This document shows, one piece after another, positions 17,178-27,471 of a stretch of 64,000 nt of DNA (its first letter is position 1; every line of letters begins with the position of its first letter). This DNA is from Variovorax paradoxus (GTDB lineage: Bacteria > Pseudomonadota > Gammaproteobacteria > Burkholderiales > Burkholderiaceae_C), in contig NZ_JXQQ01000008.1 of assembly GCF_000834655.1 (NCBI RefSeq), positions 248,001-312,000 of the forward strand. The letters are read 5' to 3'. A program made the translations under genes and the position numbers. Below the pieces are notes generated by a model. It saw nothing but the letters and a program-made list of their open reading frames with translations. It was not told the DNA's origin and ran no database searches.

Positions 17178-18035
17178 ATGCTCTTGCCCGCTCTCAGCCG
17201 CCGTGAACGCGCCCTGCTCGTCACCTTCGCGCTGCTCACGCTCGTCGCCTTCTTCGGCCCCGCGTTGCCGGCGGCCGACGTGGCGTTCGCCTCGGTGTTC
17301 GCCGATGACCGTGGCTGGCACGGCCTGCCGAACGCGATGGACGTGCTGAGCAACCTGCCGTTCGTGGTGATCGGCTTCCTCGGGCTCTATCGCCTCAACC
17401 GCATCGACCGCTCGCACCAGGAGGCGCTCTCCGAGTACCCGCTGGCGCCGCCCGCCAGCGATCCGCCGGACAACACCCTGGACTGCGCCTGGCTCTTCTT
17501 CGCCGGCCTGATCGCCACCGCTGCCGGCTCGGCCTTCTATCACCTGATGCCCGACGCCCCCCGGCTCGCGGCGGACCGCGCCGGCATGGCGGTGGCCTTC
17601 GCGGGGCTCATCGGTATCGCGGTGTGCGAGCGGGTGAGCCAGCGCACCGGCTGGCCGGCGGCGTGGTTCGTTCTCACGGCGGGCCTGCTGGCGGCCGAGG
17701 TGGCACAGGAAACCGGCAACGTCATGCCCTGGGCGCTGGTGCAGTTCGGTGGCATGGCGCTGGTGCTCACCCTGGCGCTGGCCGCACCGATGCGCGGCGC
17801 GGTCGGGCTCAAGCTGGGCTGGGTGATCTTTTTCTACGCGCTGGCCAAGGCCTTCGAGCTGGGCGACCGCCAGATCTACGAGGCGACGCATCACCTGGTC
17901 TCCGGCCACACGCTCAAGCACCTGACGGCGGCGCTCGCGGGCCTGCCGGTGCTGCTGGCGCTCAGGACGATGGAGAAGGGCTGGCAAGCCGATTTGCTGC
18001 GGCACAATCCCGACGCAGCCGCTGTGACGGCGTGA
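17178..18035 (+). CDS. Ceramidase-like (CREST superfamily) membrane protein
   Basis: Predicted polytopic inner-membrane protein of 285 aa, with about seven hydrophobic segments. GSAFYHLMPD puts Ser118 and His122 in one helix, with Asp133 shortly after, and a late THHLVSGHTLKHLTAALAG segment carries further histidines. This Ser/Asp/three-His pattern is that of the CREST superfamily of metal-dependent amide hydrolases (alkaline ceramidases, PGAP3, adiponectin receptor-like). Bacterial members usually have unknown substrates. The ATG at 17178 was preferred over one at 17115 because it begins at the first helix and follows GAGG. The neighbour downstream is also a lipid enzyme. Confidence 0.8.
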   Translation: MLLPALSRRERALLVTFALLTLVAFFGPALPAADVAFASVFADDRGWHGLPNAMDVLSNLPFVVIGFLGLYRLNRIDRSHQEALSEYPLAPPASDPPDNTLDCAWLFFAGLIATAAGSAFYHLMPDAPRLAADRAGMAVAFAGLIGIAVCERVSQRTGWPAAWFVLTAGLLAAEVAQETGNVMPWALVQFGGMALVLTLALAAPMRGAVGLKLGWVIFFYALAKAFELGDRQIYEATHHLVSGHTLKHLTAALAGLPVLLALRTMEKGWQADLLRHNPDAAAVTA

Positions 18036-18044
18036 ACTGGAACG

Positions 18045-18140
18045 ACCCCCAGGCTTCGCGCACTGCGTGTCGCTGTGCCGACCCCCTGGAGGGGGCAACG
18101 CCGGCGGCCCGGCAAGGCCGGTTCCGCGGCGTTTTCCGAA
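18045..18140 (+). repeat. Intergenic palindromic repeat, copy 6
   Basis: Opens CCCCCAGGCTTCGCGCACTG and CGTGTCGCT as in copy 1, then a CCCCCTGGAGGGGGC palindrome and a long imperfect stem AACGCCGGCGGCC ... GGTTCCGCGGCGTT, whose end matches copy 5. It lies between two genes on the same strand. Confidence 0.6.
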
Positions 18141-18174
18141 GGTGCAGTAGAAAACCAAGAGGAGAATTCTTCGA

Positions 18175-20130
18175 ATGACGACCCCCGCTGCTGCCGCCAC
18201 CCCCATGGCGCCTCACGAAGCGAACGCCCACGCCAACCAGTTCGCCTTGCTCAAGCAGCGGCGTTTCGCGCCTTTCTTCTGGACCCAGTTCGCGGGCGCG
18301 GCGAACGACAACCTCTTCAAGTTCGCCTTTACCGTCATGGTGACCTACCAGCTGCAGCTGAGCTGGATGCCGCCGGCCATGGCGGGCCTGGCGATCGGGG
18401 CGCTGTTCATCCTGCCCTTCCTGCTGTTCTCGGCCACGGCCGGGCAGCTCACCGACAAGTTCGACAAGACGAAGATGATCCGCTTCGTCAAGAACCTGGA
18501 GATCGCGATCATGCTGATCGCCGCCTGGGGCTTCGTCACGGCCAATGCGGTGGTGTTGCTGGGTTGCGTGTTCCTCATGGGGCTGCACTCCACGCTGTTC
18601 GGCCCCGTCAAGTTCGCCTACCTGCCGCAGGTGCTCGATTCGCGCGAACTCACCGGCGGCAACGGCATGGTCGAGATGGGCACCTTCGTCGCGATTCTTC
18701 TCGGCCAGGTCGCGGGCGGCCTCCTGGTGGCGGTGCCGCAGATCGGCCACACGAGCGTGGCCGTGGCCTGCGTGCTGCTCGCGCTGGTCGGGCGGGCCGT
18801 GGCGCAGGCCATTCCGCAGGCGCCGGCCACCGACCCGGGGCTGGTCATCAACTGGAATCCCTTCAGCGAAACCTGGCGCAACCTGAAGCTCGCGCACGGC
18901 AACGTGGTGGTGTTCCGGTCGCTGCTGGGCATTTCGTGGATGTGGTTCTTCGGCGCGGTGTTCCTGAGCCAATTCCCGAACTTCGCCAAGGAAGTGCTGC
19001 ACGGCGACGAGCAGGTGGCCTCGCTGCTGCTGGTGGTGTTTTCCGTCGGCATCGGCGTCGGCTCGCTCCTGTGCGAGACGCTCAGCCGCCGGCAGGTGGA
19101 AATCGGCCTCGTGCCGCTGGGCGCGATCGGCATGAGCGTGTTCGCGATCGACCTGTACTTCGCCTCGCGCGCGCTGCCGAAGGTGGCCGAGATGGGCCTG
19201 GGCGCCTTCGTGCACCAGCCCGCGCACTGGCGCGTGATGGCCGACCTCGCGCTGCTCTCGCTCTTCGCGGGGCTCTACAGCGTGCCGATGTACGCGCTCA
19301 TCCAGCTGCGCAGCCAGCCCACGCACCGGGCGCGGATCATCGCGGCGAACAACATCCTCAATGCGCTCTTCATGATCGGCAGCTCGGTCATCGCGGGTGC
19401 GCTGCTGGGCGCGGGCTTCACGATTCCGCAGATCTTTCTCTTCACCGGCATCGCCAACGCGGTGGTGGCGTTCTACATCTTCATGCTGGTGCCCGAGTAT
19501 TTGCTGCGCTTCGTGGCCTGGGTGCTGTCGCGTTTCGTCTACCGCTTCGAGATCAAGGGCGACGAGCACATTCCCACCGAGGGCGCGGCGGTGCTGGTGT
19601 GCAACCACGTGAGCTTCATCGACGCGGTGCTGCTGATGGCGGCGAGCCCGCGGCCCATCCGCTTCATCATGGACCACCGCATCTTCAAGGTGCCGGTGCT
19701 CGGGTGGCTCTTCAAGCTGGCCAAGGCCATCCCCATCGCGCCGCAGAAGGAAGACCCCGCCGCGTACGAAGCGGCCTTCGCCAAGGCGCTGGCCGTGCTG
19801 CGAGAGGGCGACCTGCTCGCGATCTTCCCCGAGGGCGCGATCACCCGCGACGGCACGCTGCAGCCCTTCAAGGGCGGCGTGATGAAGATCGTCGAAAGCG
19901 CGCGCGCCGAAGGCATCGAGCCGCCGGTGATCCCGATGGCGCTGACCAACCTCTGGGGCTCGTACTTCAGCCGCATCGAGCTGCGTGGCGGCCAACAGGT
20001 CGCCATGGCCAAGCCCTTCCGCCGCGGCTTCTACAGCCGCGTGGGCCTCAATGTCGGGCAGGCCGTGCCGCCGCAGGAGGTGCGGCCCGAGGCGCTGCAG
20101 CAGCGCGTGAGCGGGTTGCTGGCGGCCTGA
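18175..20130 (+). CDS. MFS lysophospholipid transporter fused to acyltransferase (LplT-PlsC type)
   Basis: 651 aa fusion. Residues ~1-430 form a 12-helix MFS domain whose FAGAANDNLFKFA start is typical of the lysophospholipid flippase LplT. Residues ~450-651 are a PlsC-type acyltransferase with NHVSFID (~478, HX4D catalytic motif) and IFPEGAI. Together they should bring lysophospholipid to the inner leaflet and reacylate it. The acyl-ACP synthetase domain found in Aas of enterobacteria is absent, so the acyl donor must come from elsewhere. A repeat and a possible ribosome site (AAGAGGAG) precede the ATG. Confidence 0.92.
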   Translation: MTTPAAAATPMAPHEANAHANQFALLKQRRFAPFFWTQFAGAANDNLFKFAFTVMVTYQLQLSWMPPAMAGLAIGALFILPFLLFSATAGQLTDKFDKTKMIRFVKNLEIAIMLIAAWGFVTANAVVLLGCVFLMGLHSTLFGPVKFAYLPQVLDSRELTGGNGMVEMGTFVAILLGQVAGGLLVAVPQIGHTSVAVACVLLALVGRAVAQAIPQAPATDPGLVINWNPFSETWRNLKLAHGNVVVFRSLLGISWMWFFGAVFLSQFPNFAKEVLHGDEQVASLLLVVFSVGIGVGSLLCETLSRRQVEIGLVPLGAIGMSVFAIDLYFASRALPKVAEMGLGAFVHQPAHWRVMADLALLSLFAGLYSVPMYALIQLRSQPTHRARIIAANNILNALFMIGSSVIAGALLGAGFTIPQIFLFTGIANAVVAFYIFMLVPEYLLRFVAWVLSRFVYRFEIKGDEHIPTEGAAVLVCNHVSFIDAVLLMAASPRPIRFIMDHRIFKVPVLGWLFKLAKAIPIAPQKEDPAAYEAAFAKALAVLREGDLLAIFPEGAITRDGTLQPFKGGVMKIVESARAEGIEPPVIPMALTNLWGSYFSRIELRGGQQVAMAKPFRRGFYSRVGLNVGQAVPPQEVRPEALQQRVSGLLAA

Positions 20131-20247
20131 AAAGTATCCCTTCGAGATACCAGTAGCGGCTCAAACCGGAACTGGTCGAAGCATTCGAGTCCCGCGGTGC
20201 GGTGGCGAACCATCATTCGCCCACCTTCACAACGCCGCGAGGCACTC

Positions 20248-20745
20248 ATGCAAACCTTCTCATCCACCTCCGTTTCGATCCAGCGCGACACGCGGGCCTG
20301 GCAGTTCCAGGTCTGGGCTTCCTTCGCAGTCGCCGTCTTCCTCTGCGCCACCGGCTTGAGCTGGCTGCCGGGCGAGGCGCTGGACCGGGCGTTCATGGTG
20401 ATGGGCTACGTGTTCTGCCTGAGCACCGCTTTCATGCTGGCCAAGTTCATTCGCGACAGCCAGCAAGCCGAAGGCACTGCCGGCCGCGATGTGCCGATGT
20501 GGCGGCTGGTGGTCTGGGGCAGCTTCTTCACCGCGATGGGCCTCACCGGCTGGGGCCTGGTCCGCATGGAGATCAACGACGCCTACAAGGCCTTCCTGGG
20601 CGTGAGCTGGCTGTTTCTCATCAGCTCGGCCTTCACGCTGGCCAAGACGCTGCGCGACCGCCATGAAGCCGACCTGATCGATGCCCGCCTGCAAGGCCGC
20701 CGCGCCGCCCGCCAGGAAGCCGCCGCTTCCGCCGCTGCCGAATGA
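20248..20745 (+). CDS. YiaA/YiaB-family inner membrane protein
   Basis: 165 aa protein with two copies of the two-helix YiaAB unit. The repeats are visible as GYVFCLSTAFMLAKFIRD and GVSWLFLISSAFTLAKTLRD. It ends in a basic/Ala-rich cytosolic tail. No function is established for this family. The ATG at 20248 has GAGG 7 nt upstream. It heads a tightly packed set of four genes up to 23119. Confidence 0.85.
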   Translation: MQTFSSTSVSIQRDTRAWQFQVWASFAVAVFLCATGLSWLPGEALDRAFMVMGYVFCLSTAFMLAKFIRDSQQAEGTAGRDVPMWRLVVWGSFFTAMGLTGWGLVRMEINDAYKAFLGVSWLFLISSAFTLAKTLRDRHEADLIDARLQGRRAARQEAAASAAAE

Positions 20746-20789
20746 ACGCGGCCGTTTCTTCAACCATTGCCAACGAACGAAAGACCGCC

Positions 20790-21248
20790 ATGAAAAAGTC
20801 GATTGCCACGCTCGCTCTCGCCATCTGCTGCGCGTTCGCCGGTGTCGCGGCTCCGCTTCATGCACAGGCCCAGAGCGACGCTTCGGCAGCGCTCTCGATG
20901 CTGCCCGTCGCCTCGGTGATCGGCGCGGCCTCCGTCGTCGGCGCCTCCGCCACCGCGGTGGTCGCGGTGCCCGCGGCGCTGTCGGTGGGCGGCTCGACGC
21001 TCGCCGTGGTTGCCGTCGAGGCGTCGGCCGACGGCACCGTCTATGTGCTGGAACGTGCGTCGGACGGCGCACGTGCCAGCGTCAAGGTGATGGGTCGTGC
21101 CGCCAACGGCGCGGCCGCGTCGGTCGGCACGGCTGTCGTGGTCAGCGTGATCGGCAGCGGCGTCGTGCTGTCGGCCGCGGGCGAGGTGCTGGCCTTCGTG
21201 CCGAACGCCATCGGCCGCGCGCTGCTGCACAACGAGAGGCTGTCATGA
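20790..21248 (+). CDS. Small exported Val/Ala-rich protein, unknown function
   Basis: 152 aa. A clear signal peptide (MKKSIATLALAICCAFAG, cut near HAQAQ) is followed by a mature protein rich in Ala, Val, Gly and Ser with long hydrophobic stretches (VIGAASVVGASATAVVAVPA; GTAVVVSVIGSGVVLSAAGE), so it may embed in or associate with a membrane. An ATG at 20742, overlapping the previous stop, would add 16 residues before the signal peptide and is less likely. It overlaps the DUF2145 gene by 4 nt. I do not recognise a family. Confidence 0.75.
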   Translation: MKKSIATLALAICCAFAGVAAPLHAQAQSDASAALSMLPVASVIGAASVVGASATAVVAVPAALSVGGSTLAVVAVEASADGTVYVLERASDGARASVKVMGRAANGAAASVGTAVVVSVIGSGVVLSAAGEVLAFVPNAIGRALLHNERLS

Positions 21249-22030
21249 GGCGCGCGCTCGCGGTGTGCCTGCTCGCGCTCGTGGCACTGCAGGCGCAGGC
21301 CGGGCGCTCGTGCGAGCAGGTCAAGCCGACCCCGGCGCTCATCGTCAAGGGCATGCAGCTGGCCGAACGCACCTCGCAGCAGCTCGATGCGAGCGGCGCG
21401 CGCGTCGTGCTGCTGGCGCGTGCCGGGCAAGACCTCGGCAAGTACGGCCTGCGCTACTCGCACCTGGGCATTGCCTACAAGACCGACGAAGGCCCGTGGC
21501 GCGTGGTGCACAAGCTCAACCAGTGCGGCACCGCGGTGGCTGCGGTCTACCGCCAGGGGCTGGGCGAATTCTTCCTCGACGACCTGTGGCGCTACGAAGC
21601 CGCCTGGGTCGTGCCCACGCCGCAGGTGCAAGCGCAGTTGCTCGCCGCGCTCAACGAGTCGCCCTCGCGCATCGTGCGGCTGAACGTGGCGCCCTACAGC
21701 ATCGTGAGCTATGCCTGGGGCCAGAAGTACCAGCAGTCGAACCAGTGGGCCATCGAGACGCTGGCCGCCGCGATGGAGCCCGCCACCATCGGCAACCGCG
21801 CGCAGGCGCAGGCGTGGATGCAGTTCAAGGGCTACGAGCCGACCACGCTGAAGCTCGGCCCGCTCACGCGGCTTGGCGGCCGCGTGGGCTCGGCCAACAT
21901 CGCCTTCGACGACCATCCGAACGAGAAGCGGTTTTCGGACCGCATCGAGACGGTGACGGTCGACTCGGTCTTCGCGTGGATGCCGCGCGCGGGCCTGGGT
22001 GGGGCGCCGGTGGCGTTCAAGCTGCAATAA
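21245..22030 (+). CDS. DUF2145-family exported protein
   Basis: 261 aa with a signal peptide (RALAVCLLALVALQAQAG). The mature part includes GLRYSHLGIAYK (His73) and YAWGQKYQQSNQWAIETL (~156-172). SHLGI resembles the His motif of permuted NlpC/P60-type papain folds, but the position where such folds carry Cys reads QSNQW here. Assignment to DUF2145 is from memory of this pattern. Function unknown; envelope localisation is inferred from the signal peptide. Start overlaps the previous gene (ATGA), so the two are co-translated. Confidence 0.75.
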   Translation: MRRALAVCLLALVALQAQAGRSCEQVKPTPALIVKGMQLAERTSQQLDASGARVVLLARAGQDLGKYGLRYSHLGIAYKTDEGPWRVVHKLNQCGTAVAAVYRQGLGEFFLDDLWRYEAAWVVPTPQVQAQLLAALNESPSRIVRLNVAPYSIVSYAWGQKYQQSNQWAIETLAAAMEPATIGNRAQAQAWMQFKGYEPTTLKLGPLTRLGGRVGSANIAFDDHPNEKRFSDRIETVTVDSVFAWMPRAGLGGAPVAFKLQ

Positions 22031-22054
22031 GAAATCCCCTGGAGAAGAAACCAA

Positions 22055-23119
22055 ATGAGCAAGTCATTGCGCCTGTCCGAAAAATGGTTTCGCCGCGGCC
22101 TCTGGCTCGTGGCGCTGGTGTTCGCGAGCTTCCTGATCGGCCTGGGCAGCACGGTCGTCGGCGACCTGCCGCAGGTCGAGCGCGTGCGCGGCATCGACGA
22201 CTTCATCGACCTGCGCGCGGCCGAGCCGCTGCGGGGCACCATCAAGGCGTCCGAAGCCACGGAGCTGCAGGCCGCGCGCGACCTCGACCAGATCCGCCTG
22301 CAGCTCGTCGCCGCACAGCAGGCCAGCGCCAATGCGCGCGAGACCTTCGGCAACTGGATCGCGACCCGCCGCGCCACCGCGCAGCCCGACCAGGACACCG
22401 AGCTCATCGCGCGCACCAAGGCGCTCGATGCGTTCAAGCAGAAGGAAGACGCCGTCCAGCGCCAGGTCAACGCGCAGCAGAAGATCATGCTCGACGCGCG
22501 CCAGGCCGAGCAGCGCGCCCGCTCGGCGCTCGCCGAGCTGGAGCGCGATGCGCAGGTGAAGCTCGATGCCGAGTACCGCCGCATCGAGCTGCGCGTGTTC
22601 GCCTACCGCCTGGCGCTCACGCTGCCGCTCCTGGTGGTGGCCGGCTGGCTCTTCGCGAAGAAGCGCAAGAGCACCTACTGGCCGTTCGTCTGGGGCTTCA
22701 TCTTCTTCGCGTTGTTCGCCTTCTTCGTGGAGCTGGTGCCCTACCTGCCGAGCTATGGCGGCTATGTGCGCTACGTCGTGGGCATCGTGCTCACGGTGCT
22801 CGTCGGGCGCTACGCGATCGTCGCGCTCAACGCGTACCTCGCGCGCCAGAAGCTCGCCGAGCAGCAGCCCGACCAGGTGCGCCGCGAAGAGCTGAGCTAC
22901 GACACCGCGCTCGTGCGGCTCGGCAAGGGTGTGTGCCCCGGCTGCGAACGGCCGGTGGACCTGAAGAACGCCGAGATCGATTTCTGCCCGCACTGCGGCA
23001 TCGGCCTGTTCGATCATTGCGGCGTGTGCGAGGCGCGCAAGAGCGCGTTCTCCAGGTTCTGCCATGCCTGCGGCACCTCGGCCCATGCGGAGCACGCTGG
23101 CGGCACCGCGCCGGCTTGA
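22055..23119 (+). CDS. Membrane protein with coiled coil and double zinc ribbon
   Basis: 354 aa, unrecognised family. One N-terminal membrane helix (~15-37) leads to a helical, Ala/Gln/Arg-rich probable coiled coil (~70-185). Three or four membrane helices follow (~197-275). The C-terminal cytosolic end has four CxxC pairs (CPGC, CPHC, CGVC, CHAC), which can form two zinc-ribbon sites. It begins 24 nt after the DUF2145 gene and is likely the last member of that operon. Confidence 0.8.
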   Translation: MSKSLRLSEKWFRRGLWLVALVFASFLIGLGSTVVGDLPQVERVRGIDDFIDLRAAEPLRGTIKASEATELQAARDLDQIRLQLVAAQQASANARETFGNWIATRRATAQPDQDTELIARTKALDAFKQKEDAVQRQVNAQQKIMLDARQAEQRARSALAELERDAQVKLDAEYRRIELRVFAYRLALTLPLLVVAGWLFAKKRKSTYWPFVWGFIFFALFAFFVELVPYLPSYGGYVRYVVGIVLTVLVGRYAIVALNAYLARQKLAEQQPDQVRREELSYDTALVRLGKGVCPGCERPVDLKNAEIDFCPHCGIGLFDHCGVCEARKSAFSRFCHACGTSAHAEHAGGTAPA

Positions 23120-23300
23120 GGGCGCGAAGGCGCTTTATCTTTGCAGCGCAGGCGGGTATTCCGCACGCGCGGGGGCCGAATTTGGCGAGCCTGTCGCCGC
23201 AAGGTGTTAGAACCTGGGCCTGCGCTGCATTTCGCACGCAGCCGGCGTTCGCTTTCATGCGTCGCCCGGCCCCTGCCACGCACGACGAGGACATCCTTCC

Positions 23301-23678
23301 ATGAGCTTTTTCGGCAAGATTTTTTCCAAGATTTTTCCGTCGGCCAACGCCGCTGAAGTCGTCGCCGCACCGCCGGCGCCGGCACCGGGCGCACCGGCCG
23401 TTGCGGCACCGCCGCCTTCGATCCCGCTGGGTGACGTGCCTGCCATCCTGGACGCGATGCCTGGTGCCGCCGGCCTGAACTGGCGCACCTCGATCGTGGA
23501 CCTGCTCAAGCTGCTGGGCCTGGACAGCAGCCTTGCCGCGCGCAAGGAGCTGGCCAGCGAAATCCTCTACAGCGACGGCGAGCCGGGTTCGGCCGAATGG
23601 AACATCGGCCTGCACAAGCAGGTGATGAGCCGCATCGCAGCCAATGGCGGCACGCTGCCCGCCGAACTGCGCGACTGA
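23301..23678 (+). CDS. DUF3597-domain protein
   Basis: 125 aa, cytosolic by appearance. MSFFGKIFSKIF is an amphipathic start, a Pro/Ala linker follows (~22-45), and LNWRTSIVDLLKLLGLDSS to the C-terminus forms the DUF3597 core. No function is known; the fold resembles peptidoglycan-associated LysM-neighbour proteins only in context, so none is assigned. The 181 bp upstream hold nothing I can identify. A strong terminator follows. Confidence 0.82.
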   Translation: MSFFGKIFSKIFPSANAAEVVAAPPAPAPGAPAVAAPPPSIPLGDVPAILDAMPGAAGLNWRTSIVDLLKLLGLDSSLAARKELASEILYSDGEPGSAEWNIGLHKQVMSRIAANGGTLPAELRD

Positions 23679-23703
23679 TCCGGCCCCCGGACCACGCCAA
23701 CGC

Positions 23704-23730
23704 AAAAGCCCGGCCATGCCGGGCTTTTTT
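23704..23730 (+). terminator. Rho-independent terminator after DUF3597 gene
   Basis: Stem GCCCGGC (23708-23714) / GCCGGGC (23718-23724), loop CAT, flanked by AAAA and six T. The A-run lets it act in the other direction for the convergent SDR gene. Confidence 0.9.
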
Positions 23731-23789
23731 GCGTCCTGCCTCGTTCCTTTTTCCTGCCTCGACGAAGAGGAGAAAGGAAGCCGAAGGCT

Positions 23790-24590
23790 TCAGGTCCAGC
23801 CGGCATCCACCACGTAGTCCTGTGCGGTGCACATCTTCGAGTCGTCGGCCGCCAGGAAGAGCGCCATGGCCGCGATGTCCTCGGCCATCACGCGCCCCGG
23901 CAGGCACTGGGCCGCATCGATCTCGGCGGCGGACTCGGGCTTGACCCACAGCTTGATCTGCCGCTCGGTCATCACCCAGCCCGGCATGATCGTGTTGACG
24001 CGGATGTTCTGTTTGCCCAGGTCCCGAGCCAGCGAGCGTGTGAGACCCCGCACCCCCGCCTTGCAGGCCTGGTAGACCGGGTAGCCGCGGCCTTTCATCA
24101 TCCAGCTGATCGAGCCGAAGTTGACGATCGAGCCACCGCCCAGGGCGCGCATGTCTTCGGCCACCGCCTGTGCGGCAAAGAACTGGTGCTTGATATTGAC
24201 GGCCACGAGGCGATCGAAGTCGTCGCTGGTCACATCGGCCATCTCGTGGCGCCGGTCGTTGGCGGCGTTGTTCAACAGCACGCCGATGGGGCCGAAGCGC
24301 GCGCGCACCGCAGCGATGGTGGCCGAGAGCGCGGCCGTGTCGGTCACGTCGCAGGCGGCGAACAGCGCGGGCGCATCGCCCTGCAGCTGGGCGGCGAGCG
24401 CCGTGCCGGCGGCCGTGTCGAGGTCGCAGAAGCCGACCTTCGCGCCCTGCGCATGGAAGGCCCGCACGAGCGCTTCGCCGATGCCGCTGGCACCGCCAGA
24501 GATGAAGACGGTGCGCCCGGCCAGCGACGGATAGCGGGCGGTGTAGGGGGAGGCGGGTGAAGCGGGGGAAGCGGGAGTGGCTGTGGTCAT
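23790..24590 (-). CDS. Short-chain dehydrogenase/reductase (SDR)
   Basis: Classical NAD(P)-dependent oxidoreductase, 266 aa. An N-terminal low-complexity Ala/Ser/Pro tag precedes the Rossmann motif SGGASGIG (31-38), NNAA (107-110), Ser160 and YQACK (Tyr173, Lys177). DLD at ~56-58 after the second strand suggests preference for NAD. Substrate unknown; the sequence resembles sugar (xylose/arabinose/galactose) dehydrogenases of this class, which is weak evidence. It stands alone between a terminator and a divergent small gene. Confidence 0.88.
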   Translation of the reverse strand: MTTATPASPASPASPYTARYPSLAGRTVFISGGASGIGEALVRAFHAQGAKVGFCDLDTAAGTALAAQLQGDAPALFAACDVTDTAALSATIAAVRARFGPIGVLLNNAANDRRHEMADVTSDDFDRLVAVNIKHQFFAAQAVAEDMRALGGGSIVNFGSISWMMKGRGYPVYQACKAGVRGLTRSLARDLGKQNIRVNTIMPGWVMTERQIKLWVKPESAAEIDAAQCLPGRVMAEDIAAMALFLAADDSKMCTAQDYVVDAGWT

Positions 24591-24727
24591 GGGAGTGAAG
24601 ACGACGGCGGTGGAAACAGGCCACGAGCGTACCGGATGCGGCCGCCATGGTGGAAACGCGGCCTTCCGCCCGGCGTATGGCTTCCGGCCTGTGGGCAGGA
24701 GGGCGTTGCATGGATAGGCTTGCGGCC

Positions 24728-25099
24728 ATGAACTCGTTCAATCGCCGCGCCCTGTGCAGCTTTGCGCTTCTCCCTGCCCTCATCGTGACGCGCCAGGTAC
24801 GCGCCCAGGCCGCGGCGCCCATCCTGCTGTTCAAGATGGTTTCACCGCGCGACGACGTCGTGGTCGGCATCGAGGCGGCTCAGCTCGGCGCCGGCGCCAC
24901 GCCGGCCGTCCAGCGCCTGGCCGCGATGCTGGCCGACAAGGGCCAGCTCACGCTCTGGCAATACGCCTCGCAGCACGGCGAGGGCGGCGCGCTGGTGCAG
25001 GCGCCGCTGCGGCAGATCGTGGTGTTCAAGAACGACCTGCTGCGCATCGAGCCGTACACCACGCCGCTCGCGATCAAGGCGCCAAGCGCCGCCAAGTAG
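24728..25099 (+). CDS. Small exported protein, unknown
   Basis: 123 aa from the ATG at 24728. A basic N-terminus with a double arginine (NRRALCSFALLPAL) and a hydrophobic core indicate export, possibly by Tat. The mature part (VSPRDDVVVGIEAAQLG; LTLWQYASQHGEGGALVQ) matches nothing I know. Codon pattern and a sensible start support a real gene. It ends 20 nt from the convergent tgt. Confidence 0.7.
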   Translation: MNSFNRRALCSFALLPALIVTRQVRAQAAAPILLFKMVSPRDDVVVGIEAAQLGAGATPAVQRLAAMLADKGQLTLWQYASQHGEGGALVQAPLRQIVVFKNDLLRIEPYTTPLAIKAPSAAK

Positions 25100-25119
25100 G
25101 GCGCGCGGCGAGCTGCCGG

Positions 25120-27344
<2,225 letters not shown>

Positions 27345-27471
27345 GGTGCTTGAGGGCCGGACGGGCCCGTGCCAAGGAGGCATGGAAAGGGAAGAAACCG
27401 CGGGAAGGCGGCGATTGTCCCATGCCCGGAATCAGGGGGCCGGCGCGGGGTTGCCGAGGCAGAATCGACGG

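Noticed and set aside
17962-19995. 677-residue minus-strand ORF opposite the LplT-PlsC fusion
   Set aside because: His/Arg/Glu-rich shadow of a well-supported membrane protein gene.
20134-20150. GTATC/GATAC hairpin after the LplT-PlsC gene
   Set aside because: Five AT-containing pairs without a T-run are too weak to call a terminator.
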